IMG/VR virus record: IMGVR_UViG_3300046734_000277
Location: 1 to 32,575 of that record
Reading direction: 5' to 3' (one strand)
Source of the DNA: a virus
DNA length: 32,575 nucleotides
The notes beneath the pieces are model-generated. The model saw nothing but the letters and a program-made list of their open reading frames with translations. It had not been told where the DNA came from and did no database searches. A program made the translations under genes and the position numbers. This document shows positions 1 to 9,720 of the stretch, piece after piece; the stretch's first letter is position 1; every line of letters starts with the position of its first letter.

Positions 1-145
1 AATCATTTTGAACTTCAGCAGCAGCATGATTAATTTGGTGCTTCTGTAATTCAAGGTTTCCAATTTGATTTGCTGCGTTATTTAGTTTTCCTACATAACC
101 TTGCAATTCTTCTAATTGTTCTTGGGTAATTTTGTTTTCACTCAT
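1..145 (-). CDS. small coiled-coil-like phage protein (partial)
   Basis: Reading leftward from an ATG at 145, the frame stays open to the window edge, so the C-terminus is missing. The visible 48 residues start MSENKITQEQLEELQGYVGK and are rich in Q, N, E, L and I with heptad-like spacing, which suggests a helical, coiled-coil protein. I recall similar short proteins next to structural genes in marine phages, but no function is established. It is the last visible gene of the leftward arm, 37 nt after the preceding gene, and an A/T-only stretch precedes its start. Confidence 0.7.
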   Translation of the reverse strand, partial: MSENKITQEQLEELQGYVGKLNNAANQIGNLELQKHQINHAAAEVQND

Positions 146-182
146 GGTTTTAAAATTAAAATTAAATTGTTAATAAATTAAA

Positions 183-548
183 CTATTCTGGGCTTTCAGG
201 TTCTTCTTCTGGGGCCCATGGCATTTCTGCCTCTACGTTTTTAGGTGTTATTTTATCGTTAATCGCTTTTTCAATCACTTCATTCATGTGATCTGTTGGG
301 TGATTAGCTTTTGCCCATTCTATTACATCTGCTTCCGTTAAATCGCCAAGCGCTGTAAAATTTTCTAAATCTGGTGCTCCTATTGGGCAGGCACCTGAAA
401 ATTCAGCAGTGTAAAAATTTCCATCTGAATCTTTTTCACTATCTGTTCCTACGTACTTAAAATTTACGTGTGTAATCACATCCGACAAACCGTCGAGACT
501 GGGTGCCTTTTTCATAGCCGTGATACCCCATGTGTAAGTAATTGCCAT
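183..548 (-). CDS. DUF7936-like small phage protein, copy 1
   Basis: A 121-aa acidic protein starting MAITYTWGITAMKKAP. The opening MAITYxW, the central stretch ending in an acidic patch and WxK/E, and the C-terminal PWAPEE tail match a small family common in marine phages, which I believe is catalogued as DUF7936; its function is not known. A second member lies at 5074-5409. Both sit directly downstream of a giant tail-fibre gene, this one 45 nt after the 1489-aa S74 fibre. That pairing suggests a role with the fibre, such as assembly helper or accessory subunit, but this is inference. There is no signal peptide or membrane segment. Confidence 0.8.
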   Translation of the reverse strand: MAITYTWGITAMKKAPSLDGLSDVITHVNFKYVGTDSEKDSDGNFYTAEFSGACPIGAPDLENFTALGDLTEADVIEWAKANHPTDHMNEVIEKAINDKITPKNVEAEMPWAPEEEPESPE

Positions 549-593
549 ATTATTATTTTTAATTGTTTGACTTATATTTTATTATCACTTGTT

Positions 594-3500
594 TTACTGA
601 TTTTCTAAAGTTTCAACTCTTGACTTAAGATCATCAATAATTGTTTGCTGTTCTTGCATAGCCTTAATTAATATAGGTACAAGCACAGAATATTTTACCG
701 TTTTAATTGGTTCTTCATAGCCTGGCACTTCTCTTTCTTTAACTAAAGCTGGGAATATAGATTCTAATTCTTGTGCTACAACACCTATTTGTTTTAAATC
801 CTCTCCTTTAAAATTAAAGTTTCTTACTTTAATTTGTTTTACTTCTTCTAACTTATCAGTTGCATCTACTATATTTTCTTTTAATTTTTCGTCTGAGTAT
901 TGTGTATAACTATTATTTTTATTTACAATATCACCATCTAAGTAACAAATTAATACATTATCATCTCCGGATATATGGTTTGATTGAAAATGCAAAAACA
1001 TACCAGAACTCGCATATGATGCTGTTGTATTTACAAAAACCCCAGTCGAACTACTATTTACACTGCTGCCTAATTGTAGTTTTGCTGCAATTTGCCCAGC
1101 AGCACTATTTTTTACATTTAATCTACCCCCAATATTACCTGAGGTAAAACCAATTGCAACGTCCTGAGCGAAATAAGCATTTTGCCCACTTATAGTACCT
1201 ACAAATGTAGCTGCATTTAAATTACTTGTTGAATGAGGATCTAAATAATAGCCAGTGTTATTTGAATCGTAAAATATAGGAGCTCTTGCTGAGTTTATTG
1301 AAAAAGAATTACCAGATGCATCATTGTACCATCTTCTAGTACCTTGACCACCACTAGTTCCAGCACTACCAGTTGTTGTCCAGTGCTCTAAATTACCAGT
1401 AACCTTATCAAATCTTACATAAACATCATAACCACTATTGTATGCTCTGCCGTAATATTGACCATTTACATGTATATTACCACCGATACCGGAACTATGA
1501 TATGTAATCCCTGGTTCTGATACCCACATAGTTAATGCACCACTTTCAGAAGATGTGCTACCATGTGCATAATTTATATGCATTCTTGCAGTACTATGCC
1601 CACCTTGTACAAATAATTTACCACTTGTAACTAATGATGTTGATCCGTCTGAAGGATTTAAATATCTTGTTGTATCATTTGAATCGTAAAATATAGGTGC
1701 TCTAGAAGATCCAATAGAGTAGCTGTGACCATTAATATCCCACCCGCCTACAGTTTGGCCCTGAGATGTATTATAAAAATGAAAACCAGTGGTTCCTACT
1801 AATTGAGAGGTCGTTCTAAGACCCACATACCATTCGGCTGCACTGTTTTTATAATTCCACATAGCCTCTAAACTACCGTTAGAATATATTTGAGGATATT
1901 GGTGGTTGGTTGTTGTATATACTTTAAATTGGCTACCAGCAGTGTTACTGGTTGTATCTATTTGAACAGCTTTTAAAAGAGAAGATGTAGCTGGATTTAC
2001 ATAATATGTAGTGTTATCTGAATCATAAAAAGTATTAGCATATAAAGACCCTCCTGTTTGTGGGTTGACATCGTGTAATGCTATTGATTTCCAATCTCTG
2101 TACGTTGCATTCCAACCTGTTCTAACGTAAATACCGTTAGTACTTGAACCATTTTCTGGAAAATAAAGTTGTGCTTTTCCTGCACTTGAAATCGCCATAT
2201 TTAATGCAATTCCGTAAGTATAAGCGGGTGGTTTATTAGAGCCTGACATATTAAGAACTGAATTATATCCTGCTTCAGTTCCGTCAATATAATCATTCCA
2301 GTTTTGAGAGGTAAGAGAGCCTCTATACCTAAATACATGTGCATTACCCTCTGTAAGTACTGGCTGCCCGCCTACATTTAAAGCAGCAAAATTTGATGTA
2401 CTATGTGGATCCGCATAATAATTAGTATTATTAGAGTCGTAAAATATAGGCGCTCTTAATGAACTAGCTCCAGTTAAATAATTGTTTACATGACCTACTC
2501 CATTTTGATCCACATAAAAAGTATTAGTACCTGAAGCATTTCTAAAATGTATATATCCGGCAGCTTGTAAATACCAGTGATTAGCATGGTATTGCATCTT
2601 ACCTCCAACTTCACCAGACCAAGAATCGGTAGTTTGTCGCCAATCACCAATAGTTTTAAATGCATTCCCTCCAGATGAAGAGGGATTTAAAAAGTATGTG
2701 GTGTCATTTAAATCATAAAATATTGGTGCTCTTGCATCTTGTGTTACTTCTAAAATAGCATTACCACCATCAAGCTGCATTACTTTTAATGTATTAGCAG
2801 CGCTTGCTCTTATACCTGTTAAGTTACCATAAGCTGAATTATAAGAACCAAAAAATCCATTTGCGCCTTCATAAGCCATATAATGCCCGTCTACTAAAAC
2901 AGAACCTTGACCATTTTTAGATAAAACTACAAATTCTGAACCTCCTGTCATTCCCAATCCAATTTCACGAGTATAACTATGGCTTCCTAAATCACCATAC
3001 CAAGAACCACTTTTAACCCAAAAATCAGATTTATGACTGCCATCTAATGTATCAGCGTCTAGTCCAGAACCAGAACCATCATTACCCGCGTGCCATACAG
3101 CGTTGCCGCCATCATATAAGTTGCCAGTAGCGTTAATATCTCCGTAAACTTCAAACTCATAATTGTTGCCGCTATATGTACCAAAGCGAGCCTGTGTTGT
3201 ATAACTGTTTGCAGTACCCCCAGATTGGTCTATGTATAGTGGTACCCCGCCCCCCACATCTTGTTTCCTAAAGCGAGTCCTATACTGGCCGTTAGTGTAG
3301 TTTCCATCAAATAAAAGTCCTTTGCTTGTGTTACTAGAAGCAATGCTTCCTGATATAACTCTTAAACCACCAGTTGTTGAATCGTCGGCATCACTTCGCA
3401 AGAATGAGCCGCTATTAATACCATCAAGTAAGTCAGCATCAAGACCAGAACCTGAACCATCGTTTCCTGCATGCCATATTGTATTACCAGCCCATGTTAA

Positions 3501-5063
3501 TGCTCCTGTTCCTGCTCTACCTAAAGCATCATTACTTGAATTACCAAATGTGATATATCCATTAGCTCCATTTTGGTTACCTGATATTCTAAAAGTATTA
3601 GCAAGATTAATATCACCAATCCAAGCATCATCACCTATTCTATAATTTTGTCCATTACCATTATTTGTTGTTATAACTTGGTCTGCAGTTAAATCACCAG
3701 CAGCGGTTATATCGGCTATATTAACTAAATTCCTACTGGAATCCATTATATAAGTACCATTTAACTGATACGCTGAAGCGTTAACTACAGAAAAATGACC
3801 AGTACCAGATGAAGCGGTTACATTTCCTGTAACTGTAATACCAGTATTTGTAGTTGATAATCTTGTTATATCATTATTCATTAAATTAACTGCACCATCT
3901 TCAAAAGCAGTTATCATTGTTTCACCACCATTAGCACTTCTTAACCTAAACACATTTGTATCAATTCTTAAATCGCCTGTACCTGCTGTATCTTGTATAT
4001 AACTGTGGTCACCATCGTGGTATATTTGAAGGTCTGAACTAGCACCTAGCCTTATTTTGTTATCATCTGCAAAATACATATCCCCAGTTGTTACTAAGTA
4101 TGTAGGGGTAATTTCTAAAGGAGTAACATCTAAAGCAGAACTGTTTGATAATCTAAATTTAATTGATTGGCTTACTGTATTATGGTCAATAAATGCTGCA
4201 CCAGCGCTTTTAAATGTTAAATTGTTTTCTGCAAATATTGAATTATTAGTTCCAACAGTTATTTGACTTCCATTAACATCAACATTTCCTGCAAAAGTTG
4301 CGTTTCCGCTATTTGACATATCTAAGGTTAAAACAGTACCTACACTGCCTCCATCATTTCCTTGAAATATTATATCTTTGTCATTTGCTAAATTTGTAAT
4401 ATATAAATCTCCAGTATTGTTTCTTATTTGTGAAAATACACTTGAATTATTGTGGTAAAGTTCTAAATCATTCCCAGTACCTATTCGTAATATTATATTA
4501 TCTAATAAACTTACGTTACCTGTAAAAGTTCCACCGGCTAATGGCATTTTAGTTCCAATACTATTAGTAACCGTTGTGCTAAAATTAGCATCGTCGCCTA
4601 AAGCTGCTGCTAATTCATTTAATGTATCTAGTGTACTTGGTGCACTATCAACTATACCTGCAACTGCATCATCAACATATAATTTATTAGCCGCGTCTGT
4701 GTTTGCTGAAACTGTATCAATACCTTGTATTCTACCGGTACCACCTAAAGTAATGTTACCACCTGATACATTTAAACTGCCAGACGCCTCTAAATTTGTT
4801 GTAAATATAGTGTCGCCATCAACATAAAAATCAGAATCAGAATCAATAACCCCTGTTCCATTCCATATAGCCAACCTATTATTTGTACCAGTACCACTTA
4901 CATAATTGTTTGACGATAAATAATTGGCTACTCTAGCATTAGTAAAGTAAAGATTACTACCTTCACCGATATGTGCTGTAGTGATACCGTGACTAGTATG
5001 TAAATGTGCCTGGGTTAATACCCCGTCTTTTATAAAATCACCTGTTACTTTAGTTAATGCCAT
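594..5063 (-). CDS. tail fibre/spike with C-terminal S74 self-cleaving chaperone
   Basis: A 1489-aa virion protein expected to bind the host surface. The N-terminus (MALTKVTGDFIKDGVLTQAH) and a following region with the DAANKLYVDDAVAG signature are typical of fibre shafts. Two copies of a WHAGNDGSGSGLDAD element follow, near the middle. Five copies of a motif close to RAPIFYDSNNTxYYxxP then occur in the second half, a repeat frequent in marine phage fibres. The last 100 residues form an intramolecular chaperone of the peptidase S74 family. The SDEKLKENI motif gives the predicted Ser1390-Lys1395 pair, with cleavage expected just before Ser1390, and the end is a coiled coil (EQQTIIDDLKSRVETLE). 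Cleavage and trimerisation are known for the family, not shown here. It follows a DUF7936-like gene by 10 nt. Confidence 0.92.
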   Translation of the reverse strand: MALTKVTGDFIKDGVLTQAHLHTSHGITTAHIGEGSNLYFTNARVANYLSSNNYVSGTGTNNRLAIWNGTGVIDSDSDFYVDGDTIFTTNLEASGSLNVSGGNITLGGTGRIQGIDTVSANTDAANKLYVDDAVAGIVDSAPSTLDTLNELAAALGDDANFSTTVTNSIGTKMPLAGGTFTGNVSLLDNIILRIGTGNDLELYHNNSSVFSQIRNNTGDLYITNLANDKDIIFQGNDGGSVGTVLTLDMSNSGNATFAGNVDVNGSQITVGTNNSIFAENNLTFKSAGAAFIDHNTVSQSIKFRLSNSSALDVTPLEITPTYLVTTGDMYFADDNKIRLGASSDLQIYHDGDHSYIQDTAGTGDLRIDTNVFRLRSANGGETMITAFEDGAVNLMNNDITRLSTTNTGITVTGNVTASSGTGHFSVVNASAYQLNGTYIMDSSRNLVNIADITAAGDLTADQVITTNNGNGQNYRIGDDAWIGDINLANTFRISGNQNGANGYITFGNSSNDALGRAGTGALTWAGNTIWHAGNDGSGSGLDADLLDGINSGSFLRSDADDSTTGGLRVISGSIASSNTSKGLLFDGNYTNGQYRTRFRKQDVGGGVPLYIDQSGGTANSYTTQARFGTYSGNNYEFEVYGDINATGNLYDGGNAVWHAGNDGSGSGLDADTLDGSHKSDFWVKSGSWYGDLGSHSYTREIGLGMTGGSEFVVLSKNGQGSVLVDGHYMAYEGANGFFGSYNSAYGNLTGIRASAANTLKVMQLDGGNAILEVTQDARAPIFYDLNDTTYFLNPSSSGGNAFKTIGDWRQTTDSWSGEVGGKMQYHANHWYLQAAGYIHFRNASGTNTFYVDQNGVGHVNNYLTGASSLRAPIFYDSNNTNYYADPHSTSNFAALNVGGQPVLTEGNAHVFRYRGSLTSQNWNDYIDGTEAGYNSVLNMSGSNKPPAYTYGIALNMAISSAGKAQLYFPENGSSTNGIYVRTGWNATYRDWKSIALHDVNPQTGGSLYANTFYDSDNTTYYVNPATSSLLKAVQIDTTSNTAGSQFKVYTTTNHQYPQIYSNGSLEAMWNYKNSAAEWYVGLRTTSQLVGTTGFHFYNTSQGQTVGGWDINGHSYSIGSSRAPIFYDSNDTTRYLNPSDGSTSLVTSGKLFVQGGHSTARMHINYAHGSTSSESGALTMWVSEPGITYHSSGIGGNIHVNGQYYGRAYNSGYDVYVRFDKVTGNLEHWTTTGSAGTSGGQGTRRWYNDASGNSFSINSARAPIFYDSNNTGYYLDPHSTSNLNAATFVGTISGQNAYFAQDVAIGFTSGNIGGRLNVKNSAAGQIAAKLQLGSSVNSSSTGVFVNTTASYASSGMFLHFQSNHISGDDNVLICYLDGDIVNKNNSYTQYSDEKLKENIVDATDKLEEVKQIKVRNFNFKGEDLKQIGVVAQELESIFPALVKEREVPGYEEPIKTVKYSVLVPILIKAMQEQQTIIDDLKSRVETLENQ

Positions 5064-5073
5064 AATTTAATTT

Positions 5074-5409
5074 TTATTCTGATACTGGAAAAGGATTGTG
5101 AAATGTTTTGTTTACTGGAGTTTTTAGTAATGCAATTTGTGCGTCTAAACTAGATTTCATAGCGTCAACATCAAGCCCATCTTCTAGCCAACCTATAACG
5201 TCACTTTCTTTTATTTTATCGTATTCAATAAAGCTATCTTTATCGTATTCTACAGAATAAGTTCCTATAGATGAAACCTCGTGTACGCCGGCTTCATGGT
5301 CTTCTGAAGCTGAATAGCCCCAATGAATCGTGTCTACAACGTTTGTTTTTCCGTCGTGTGAAATTTTTGCGTCTAACGCATTAATTGTCCATTTGTAAGT
5401 TATTGCCAT
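5074..5409 (-). CDS. DUF7936-like small phage protein, copy 2
   Basis: A 111-aa acidic protein starting MAITYKWTINALDAKIS, with HWGYSAS and an ESDVIGWLEDGLD segment typical of the DUF7936-like family. It is a homologue of the product at 183-548: both open MAITYxW and both carry a T/S-E-A/S-DVI-x-W segment near the middle. It lies between two giant fibre genes, 22 nt after the 1080-aa fibre and 10 nt before the 1489-aa fibre. Its start is preceded by a perfect TTTA tetranucleotide run. Function is unknown; a fibre-linked role is inferred from the repeated arrangement. Confidence 0.82.
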   Translation of the reverse strand: MAITYKWTINALDAKISHDGKTNVVDTIHWGYSASEDHEAGVHEVSSIGTYSVEYDKDSFIEYDKIKESDVIGWLEDGLDVDAMKSSLDAQIALLKTPVNKTFHNPFPVSE

Positions 5410-5411
5410 TT

Positions 5412-5431
5412 TTTATTTATTTATTTATTTA
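5412..5431. repeat. (TTTA)5 tetranucleotide tract before a start codon
   Basis: Five perfect tandem TTTA units fill most of the 22-nt gap between the stop of the 1080-aa fibre gene and the ATG at 5409. On the coding (minus) strand this is TAAA repeated, ending in an A run before ATG. A/T-rich leaders take the place of Shine-Dalgarno sites in this genome, so the tract probably forms the translation initiation region. Its repeat nature could permit length change by slippage. Confidence 0.85.
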
Positions 5432-8400
5432 TTAATATTCTGCTAATGTACCCGCGGAATTGCCTCTAATTGTTACATGAGCTACAGGAGATGCCCCACT
5501 TCCTGACCAAGTTAAAGTTAAGACATAATCTTGACCACTTGGATTAGTATTTAAATATGCTAACGTAATACCAGTTACATTACCTGACCCTTGAACTGAA
5601 GTCATTCCTGTACTAGCTGCTCCATAAGCTACTACTGAACGTCCAACTCCCGAAGCTACATTAGAAGTGTTTTGTTTTATAATTACTGTTACTTGCAAAG
5701 CATGAGTATGATCAACAAAAGCAATAGGAACCGCAGTTCCTGCAGAGCTTAATGCTTTTTGTACTGTTAATGTTTGTTCATTATTAAGTATATCTGAATC
5801 TGAATCACTATTTATTTTAACAGTTCCACGAACTTCAAGTTTTGCGTTAGGTGAAGTCGTTCCAATTCCCACATTTCCGTTGCCTTGTATTCTCATTCTT
5901 TCAATATACTGGCCTGATGTTTCGTTTCTTAAACCTAAACTTATATCACCATCAATATTATTTGAACTAGTATGAAATATACTTAATTCTCTTTGACTGC
6001 CTGATAAATCAATTCCCATTCCTGACCTTATAGTGCCATTAGCATATACATAAAACTTTTGCCCCGCATTAATACCTAAATCTAATGTTGTTAAAGGTGA
6101 AGTTGTTCCGATTCCTACGTTTCCTGCAGATGTTATACGCATTCTTTCTTCAATACCACCAGAACCAGCACTTGTCCAAAAACTCAATCTTCCATCATTA
6201 TTAGCAGAATCCCTATTTGCTGCAATCTGTGCATTTCTTGTGTTCCCACTATTAAAAGAAACAATACCTAAATTTTGACCATTAGCGTCTGTTGAAGGTG
6301 CGGCTAACTCTAATACACCTGCATTTCCTGCTCCTGTACCACCTTGTACGGTTAAAACATTCCAACCAAACCCTGTAAAATCAGGCGAAGTAGTTCCAAT
6401 TCCTACGTTACCAGCTGTAACATAAAGATTATCATCAACAGTAGTTGCGCCGTTTACATAAAGGGTTTCATTTATATAACCAGTTCCATTTACTTGAAGT
6501 TTATATGTAGGTGCAGTTGTGCCGATGCCTACGTTCCCAGATCTTTTCATTGTTACTTTGGCATCTGATAAACTTACTTCATCAGTAATAGTAGTTGAAT
6601 TATTAAAACAAAAATGTAAATCAGCCATATTATAACCATAGCCTCCACCAGAACCTACAATAGCTGTTTTATTAGCATAAGCACTAGAATTATTTTCTGG
6701 TCTAAAAGCTACACCAACTCCATAGTCTGCTTGATATCTTGCACCTGAAATAGCAACTGGAAAAAACGTTCCAGCTGTAGTTGTTGTTTCTACAATATTT
6801 AATTTTTCTAAAGGCGAAGTCGTACCAATTCCGACATTTCCTCCATTGAAATATGAATTACCATTAGAATTAATATTAACTTTAGTTACATTACTATCTT
6901 TTAAAAATAAAAACCCTTCATCAGTACCACCCCAGCTTAAACCACCATATTGGTTACCACCACCAGCATAACCATAGATTACATTTCTTACATAAGTAGC
7001 ACCATTTACATCTAATGGAGCTGCAGGCGATGTAGTTCCTATTCCTACATTACTTCCTGATGGATTTAATGATAAAGGAAAGTTTACTCCATCTGAATTT
7101 CTTTGAGATTGAATCCAGGTTCCGTATGGAGAAGAAGCTGATTGACCAATAGCTATACCCACATCTGCTCCTCGTATATAAGCTGCAGAATTAGCTACGC
7201 TAGTAGTATCATTTTGTACATTTCCATAAACTTCTAATTTAGAAGCAGGTGAAGTTGTCCCGATTCCTACTTTTCCATTAGGAACAACCATTGCACCACT
7301 TGTATTAATAACAGTATTTGAACCTAAACTGTCTAAAGTTATAACAGCACCAGTTGTCATTGACATTAAAGTTCTTGAATTGCTTACCTCTTTAATACTA
7401 AATGTTTCGGCATCAACTCTCAATTCATAAGGTTTGTTATTGTCGGTATCAGTTATTCTTAATGCTGGAGTAGCTGATTCTAAATCTAACAAAGCATCAG
7501 GAGATGTTGTTCCAATTCCTAAATTACCACTGCCTGTATAGACCATTTGATTGGTAAAATTCCCGCTACTATTATAAGCTTCAATACTTAAATAATTTAA
7601 ACTAGAAGAAGGGCCATTAATTTGAATTGCTGAAGAATTAGAATCATATATTGCACCAGTTGCTGTATTTCTATTAAATCCAATCCTACCACTATTAGCA
7701 TTTTGAATTTTTAAATTTCCAATTTTAACACTCCCTGATACTTCAAGTTTTTCAGCGGGAGAAGTCGTACCGATTCCTACGTTTCCCGAACTATTAATAC
7801 GCATTCTTTCCGTGTTGCTAACTTGAAACCACATATAATCTCCATCGTGAGCATACCTAATAGAACCTTCAACTGTATCTTCTGGGTCACCAAACAATAT
7901 ACCTTGTTCTTGTAAGTTGCCAGAAATAAATTGAATATAACTTGGTGAATTACCTCTTGCTATTTGTAATTTAGAATTACCATTAAACGAAGTTTGTTCA
8001 GTTCCAATTCCTAAATTACCAGAACTATTTAATCTCATTTTTTCAATAGAACCTGAGTTTCTAAATATAATTGAACTTGATGCAGGCATTGCGTCTACAT
8101 ATGTATTTGTTCCGTCTGATTTAAATCTAGCTTTATTAGTTCCTCCTACAATAAGATCACCTGTTACCGTGCCACCTGCTAATGGTAAATGCCCGACTTG
8201 AGAATATGTGTAAGCTGTATTCCAGTTTGTTGAATTATCTGTAATTATGCTATACACACCTGACCCATTGGTTTTCATTAAACCAGCAGATGAAAATTCA
8301 CTATCTGTTAATATATCTCCGTCAGCTGCCACTGTCTTAAAAGATATAACTTCGATGTCACTTGTGTTTGGTGGAGCGGTGCTAAAGGTAAGAGTTGTAC

Positions 8401-8674
8401 CATTCAAAGAATATGTATCTTTATGCTGGTATACACCGTCTATATATACTTGTGTTTTATTTTCGTTGTCTATACTGTTTGCTAAAGTAAAAGCAGTTGT
8501 ACTGCCATTACCTGTAAAACCGTCTTGATAAACTACACTTGCGCTAGCTGTATTATCTACCCAGTTTAAAGCAGATCCAGTAGAAGACAATACTTGTCCT
8601 GAAGTTCCTAAATCCCCAGATGAGTCTTTTAGGCCTCGCGTAAGTTCTATATCTGTTAGAAACTTTTGCGCCAT
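5432..8674 (-). CDS. tail fibre with GIGTTSP repeats
   Basis: A 1080-aa virion fibre protein. The N-terminus MAQKFLTDIELTRGLKD and the early module with VYIDGVYQHKDTYSLNG followed by TLTFSTAPP are common fibre-attachment pieces. The body carries about ten copies of a motif close to GNVGIGTTSPxxKLEV (including the variants GKVGIGTTSP, GNVGIGTTAP and GNLGIGTEQT), a beta-rich repeat known from long phage and bacterial surface fibres. The C-terminus is a compact Ser/Gly/Val-rich domain ending TIRGNSAGTLAEY and has no S74 chaperone, unlike the neighbouring giant fibre. It is 11 nt downstream of another fibre-type gene. A receptor-binding role is inferred; the receptor is unknown. Confidence 0.88.
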   Translation of the reverse strand: MAQKFLTDIELTRGLKDSSGDLGTSGQVLSSTGSALNWVDNTASASVVYQDGFTGNGSTTAFTLANSIDNENKTQVYIDGVYQHKDTYSLNGTTLTFSTAPPNTSDIEVISFKTVAADGDILTDSEFSSAGLMKTNGSGVYSIITDNSTNWNTAYTYSQVGHLPLAGGTVTGDLIVGGTNKARFKSDGTNTYVDAMPASSSIIFRNSGSIEKMRLNSSGNLGIGTEQTSFNGNSKLQIARGNSPSYIQFISGNLQEQGILFGDPEDTVEGSIRYAHDGDYMWFQVSNTERMRINSSGNVGIGTTSPAEKLEVSGSVKIGNLKIQNANSGRIGFNRNTATGAIYDSNSSAIQINGPSSSLNYLSIEAYNSSGNFTNQMVYTGSGNLGIGTTSPDALLDLESATPALRITDTDNNKPYELRVDAETFSIKEVSNSRTLMSMTTGAVITLDSLGSNTVINTSGAMVVPNGKVGIGTTSPASKLEVYGNVQNDTTSVANSAAYIRGADVGIAIGQSASSPYGTWIQSQRNSDGVNFPLSLNPSGSNVGIGTTSPAAPLDVNGATYVRNVIYGYAGGGNQYGGLSWGGTDEGFLFLKDSNVTKVNINSNGNSYFNGGNVGIGTTSPLEKLNIVETTTTAGTFFPVAISGARYQADYGVGVAFRPENNSSAYANKTAIVGSGGGYGYNMADLHFCFNNSTTITDEVSLSDAKVTMKRSGNVGIGTTAPTYKLQVNGTGYINETLYVNGATTVDDNLYVTAGNVGIGTTSPDFTGFGWNVLTVQGGTGAGNAGVLELAAPSTDANGQNLGIVSFNSGNTRNAQIAANRDSANNDGRLSFWTSAGSGGIEERMRITSAGNVGIGTTSPLTTLDLGINAGQKFYVYANGTIRSGMGIDLSGSQRELSIFHTSSNNIDGDISLGLRNETSGQYIERMRIQGNGNVGIGTTSPNAKLEVRGTVKINSDSDSDILNNEQTLTVQKALSSAGTAVPIAFVDHTHALQVTVIIKQNTSNVASGVGRSVVAYGAASTGMTSVQGSGNVTGITLAYLNTNPSGQDYVLTLTWSGSGASPVAHVTIRGNSAGTLAEY

Positions 8675-8685
8675 TAAATTTTATT

Positions 8686-9714
8686 TTATCCTATTTTACT
8701 TACTAATACTCTGATGTCGTTGTTTGAAGGTGCAGCACCAAAAGTAATTGTAACCACAGTTGTTGAAGTTCTTACGACATCTGCAATTACAGTGTCATTC
8801 GAACTTACGTCGTATAATTGAACAATTATATCTTTTGTGCCTAAGCCATGAGTAACAGCGTAGGATGTTGCTGACCCATCACCAATAGATGTTGCAAATG
8901 TACTTTCTTCAACGTTTTGAATTGTTTTGTAATTTGAACCATCTTTTGTTAATTGCCATGTATCAGTCGATTCATTCCATCTTAATGCTACATTTGTAGA
9001 ATCACCTCTTTCAATTTCAATACCTGCGTTTTCACTAGGTGTTCCTGTTGCATTACTATTTAGAGTAATAATATTATCAGCAAGATTTATTGTTTCGGTA
9101 TTGACCGTTGTAGTTGTACCTGAAACAGTTAAATTTCCAGAAACAGTTAAGTTATTGCTAACAGTTACATTGTTTGGTAACCCAATTTGTATTTGGTTGT
9201 TACTTACTGTAGTTTCAATTTCGTTTGATGTACCGGCAAATGTTAATGTTTCACCATTATTAAATGTATCATTTGATCCGTTATCCGCTGCTAAAGTAAA
9301 ACTTGTTGATAAAGCTACTGTTCCTGCTGCTGTTAATTGACCTTGTGCATTTACTGTGAATGTTGGTATTGCTGTTGTTGATCCAAAAGATCCTGCTGTT
9401 ACACCTGTATTAGTAATTGCAATATCGTCTGCATTTGCTGTGATACCAGTTCCTCCAACTACATTTAAAGTTACTGCTCCACCTGTTCCGCCGCCTGTTA
9501 AACCATTTCCAGCGGTAACAGCTGTAATATCACCCGCAACATTTTGCCATGAACTTGTTGCCGCATTATATACTTTTAATGCATCATCAGTGGTATTATA
9601 AATTATCCACCCTTGTATTAATCCTGATGAAGGATCGGTAGATACATTTTGAATTACTGCATTTTGTAACTCATTTTTGTTAAGATTAATATCTGTTAAG
9701 TATGATAGTGCCAT
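8686..9714 (-). CDS. tail fibre-type structural protein
   Basis: A 342-aa protein with N-terminus MALSYLTDINLNKNELQNA, resembling the start of the 1080-aa fibre (xxFLTDIELxxG). It continues with a WIIYNTTDDALKVYNAATSS segment and Thr/Gly/Asn-rich repeats (LTVSGNLTVSGTT). The C-terminal region, with TSYAVTHGLGTKDIIVQLYD and ending ITFGAAPSNNDIRVLVSKIG, is a beta-rich domain recurrent at the ends of phage fibres. It lies 6 nt after the 233-aa structural gene and 11 nt before the 1080-aa fibre. It may be a short fibre or a connector between baseplate and long fibre; I cannot choose. Confidence 0.82.
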   Translation of the reverse strand: MALSYLTDINLNKNELQNAVIQNVSTDPSSGLIQGWIIYNTTDDALKVYNAATSSWQNVAGDITAVTAGNGLTGGGTGGAVTLNVVGGTGITANADDIAITNTGVTAGSFGSTTAIPTFTVNAQGQLTAAGTVALSTSFTLAADNGSNDTFNNGETLTFAGTSNEIETTVSNNQIQIGLPNNVTVSNNLTVSGNLTVSGTTTTVNTETINLADNIITLNSNATGTPSENAGIEIERGDSTNVALRWNESTDTWQLTKDGSNYKTIQNVEESTFATSIGDGSATSYAVTHGLGTKDIIVQLYDVSSNDTVIADVVRTSTTVVTITFGAAPSNNDIRVLVSKIG

Positions 9715-9720
9715 AATTTT

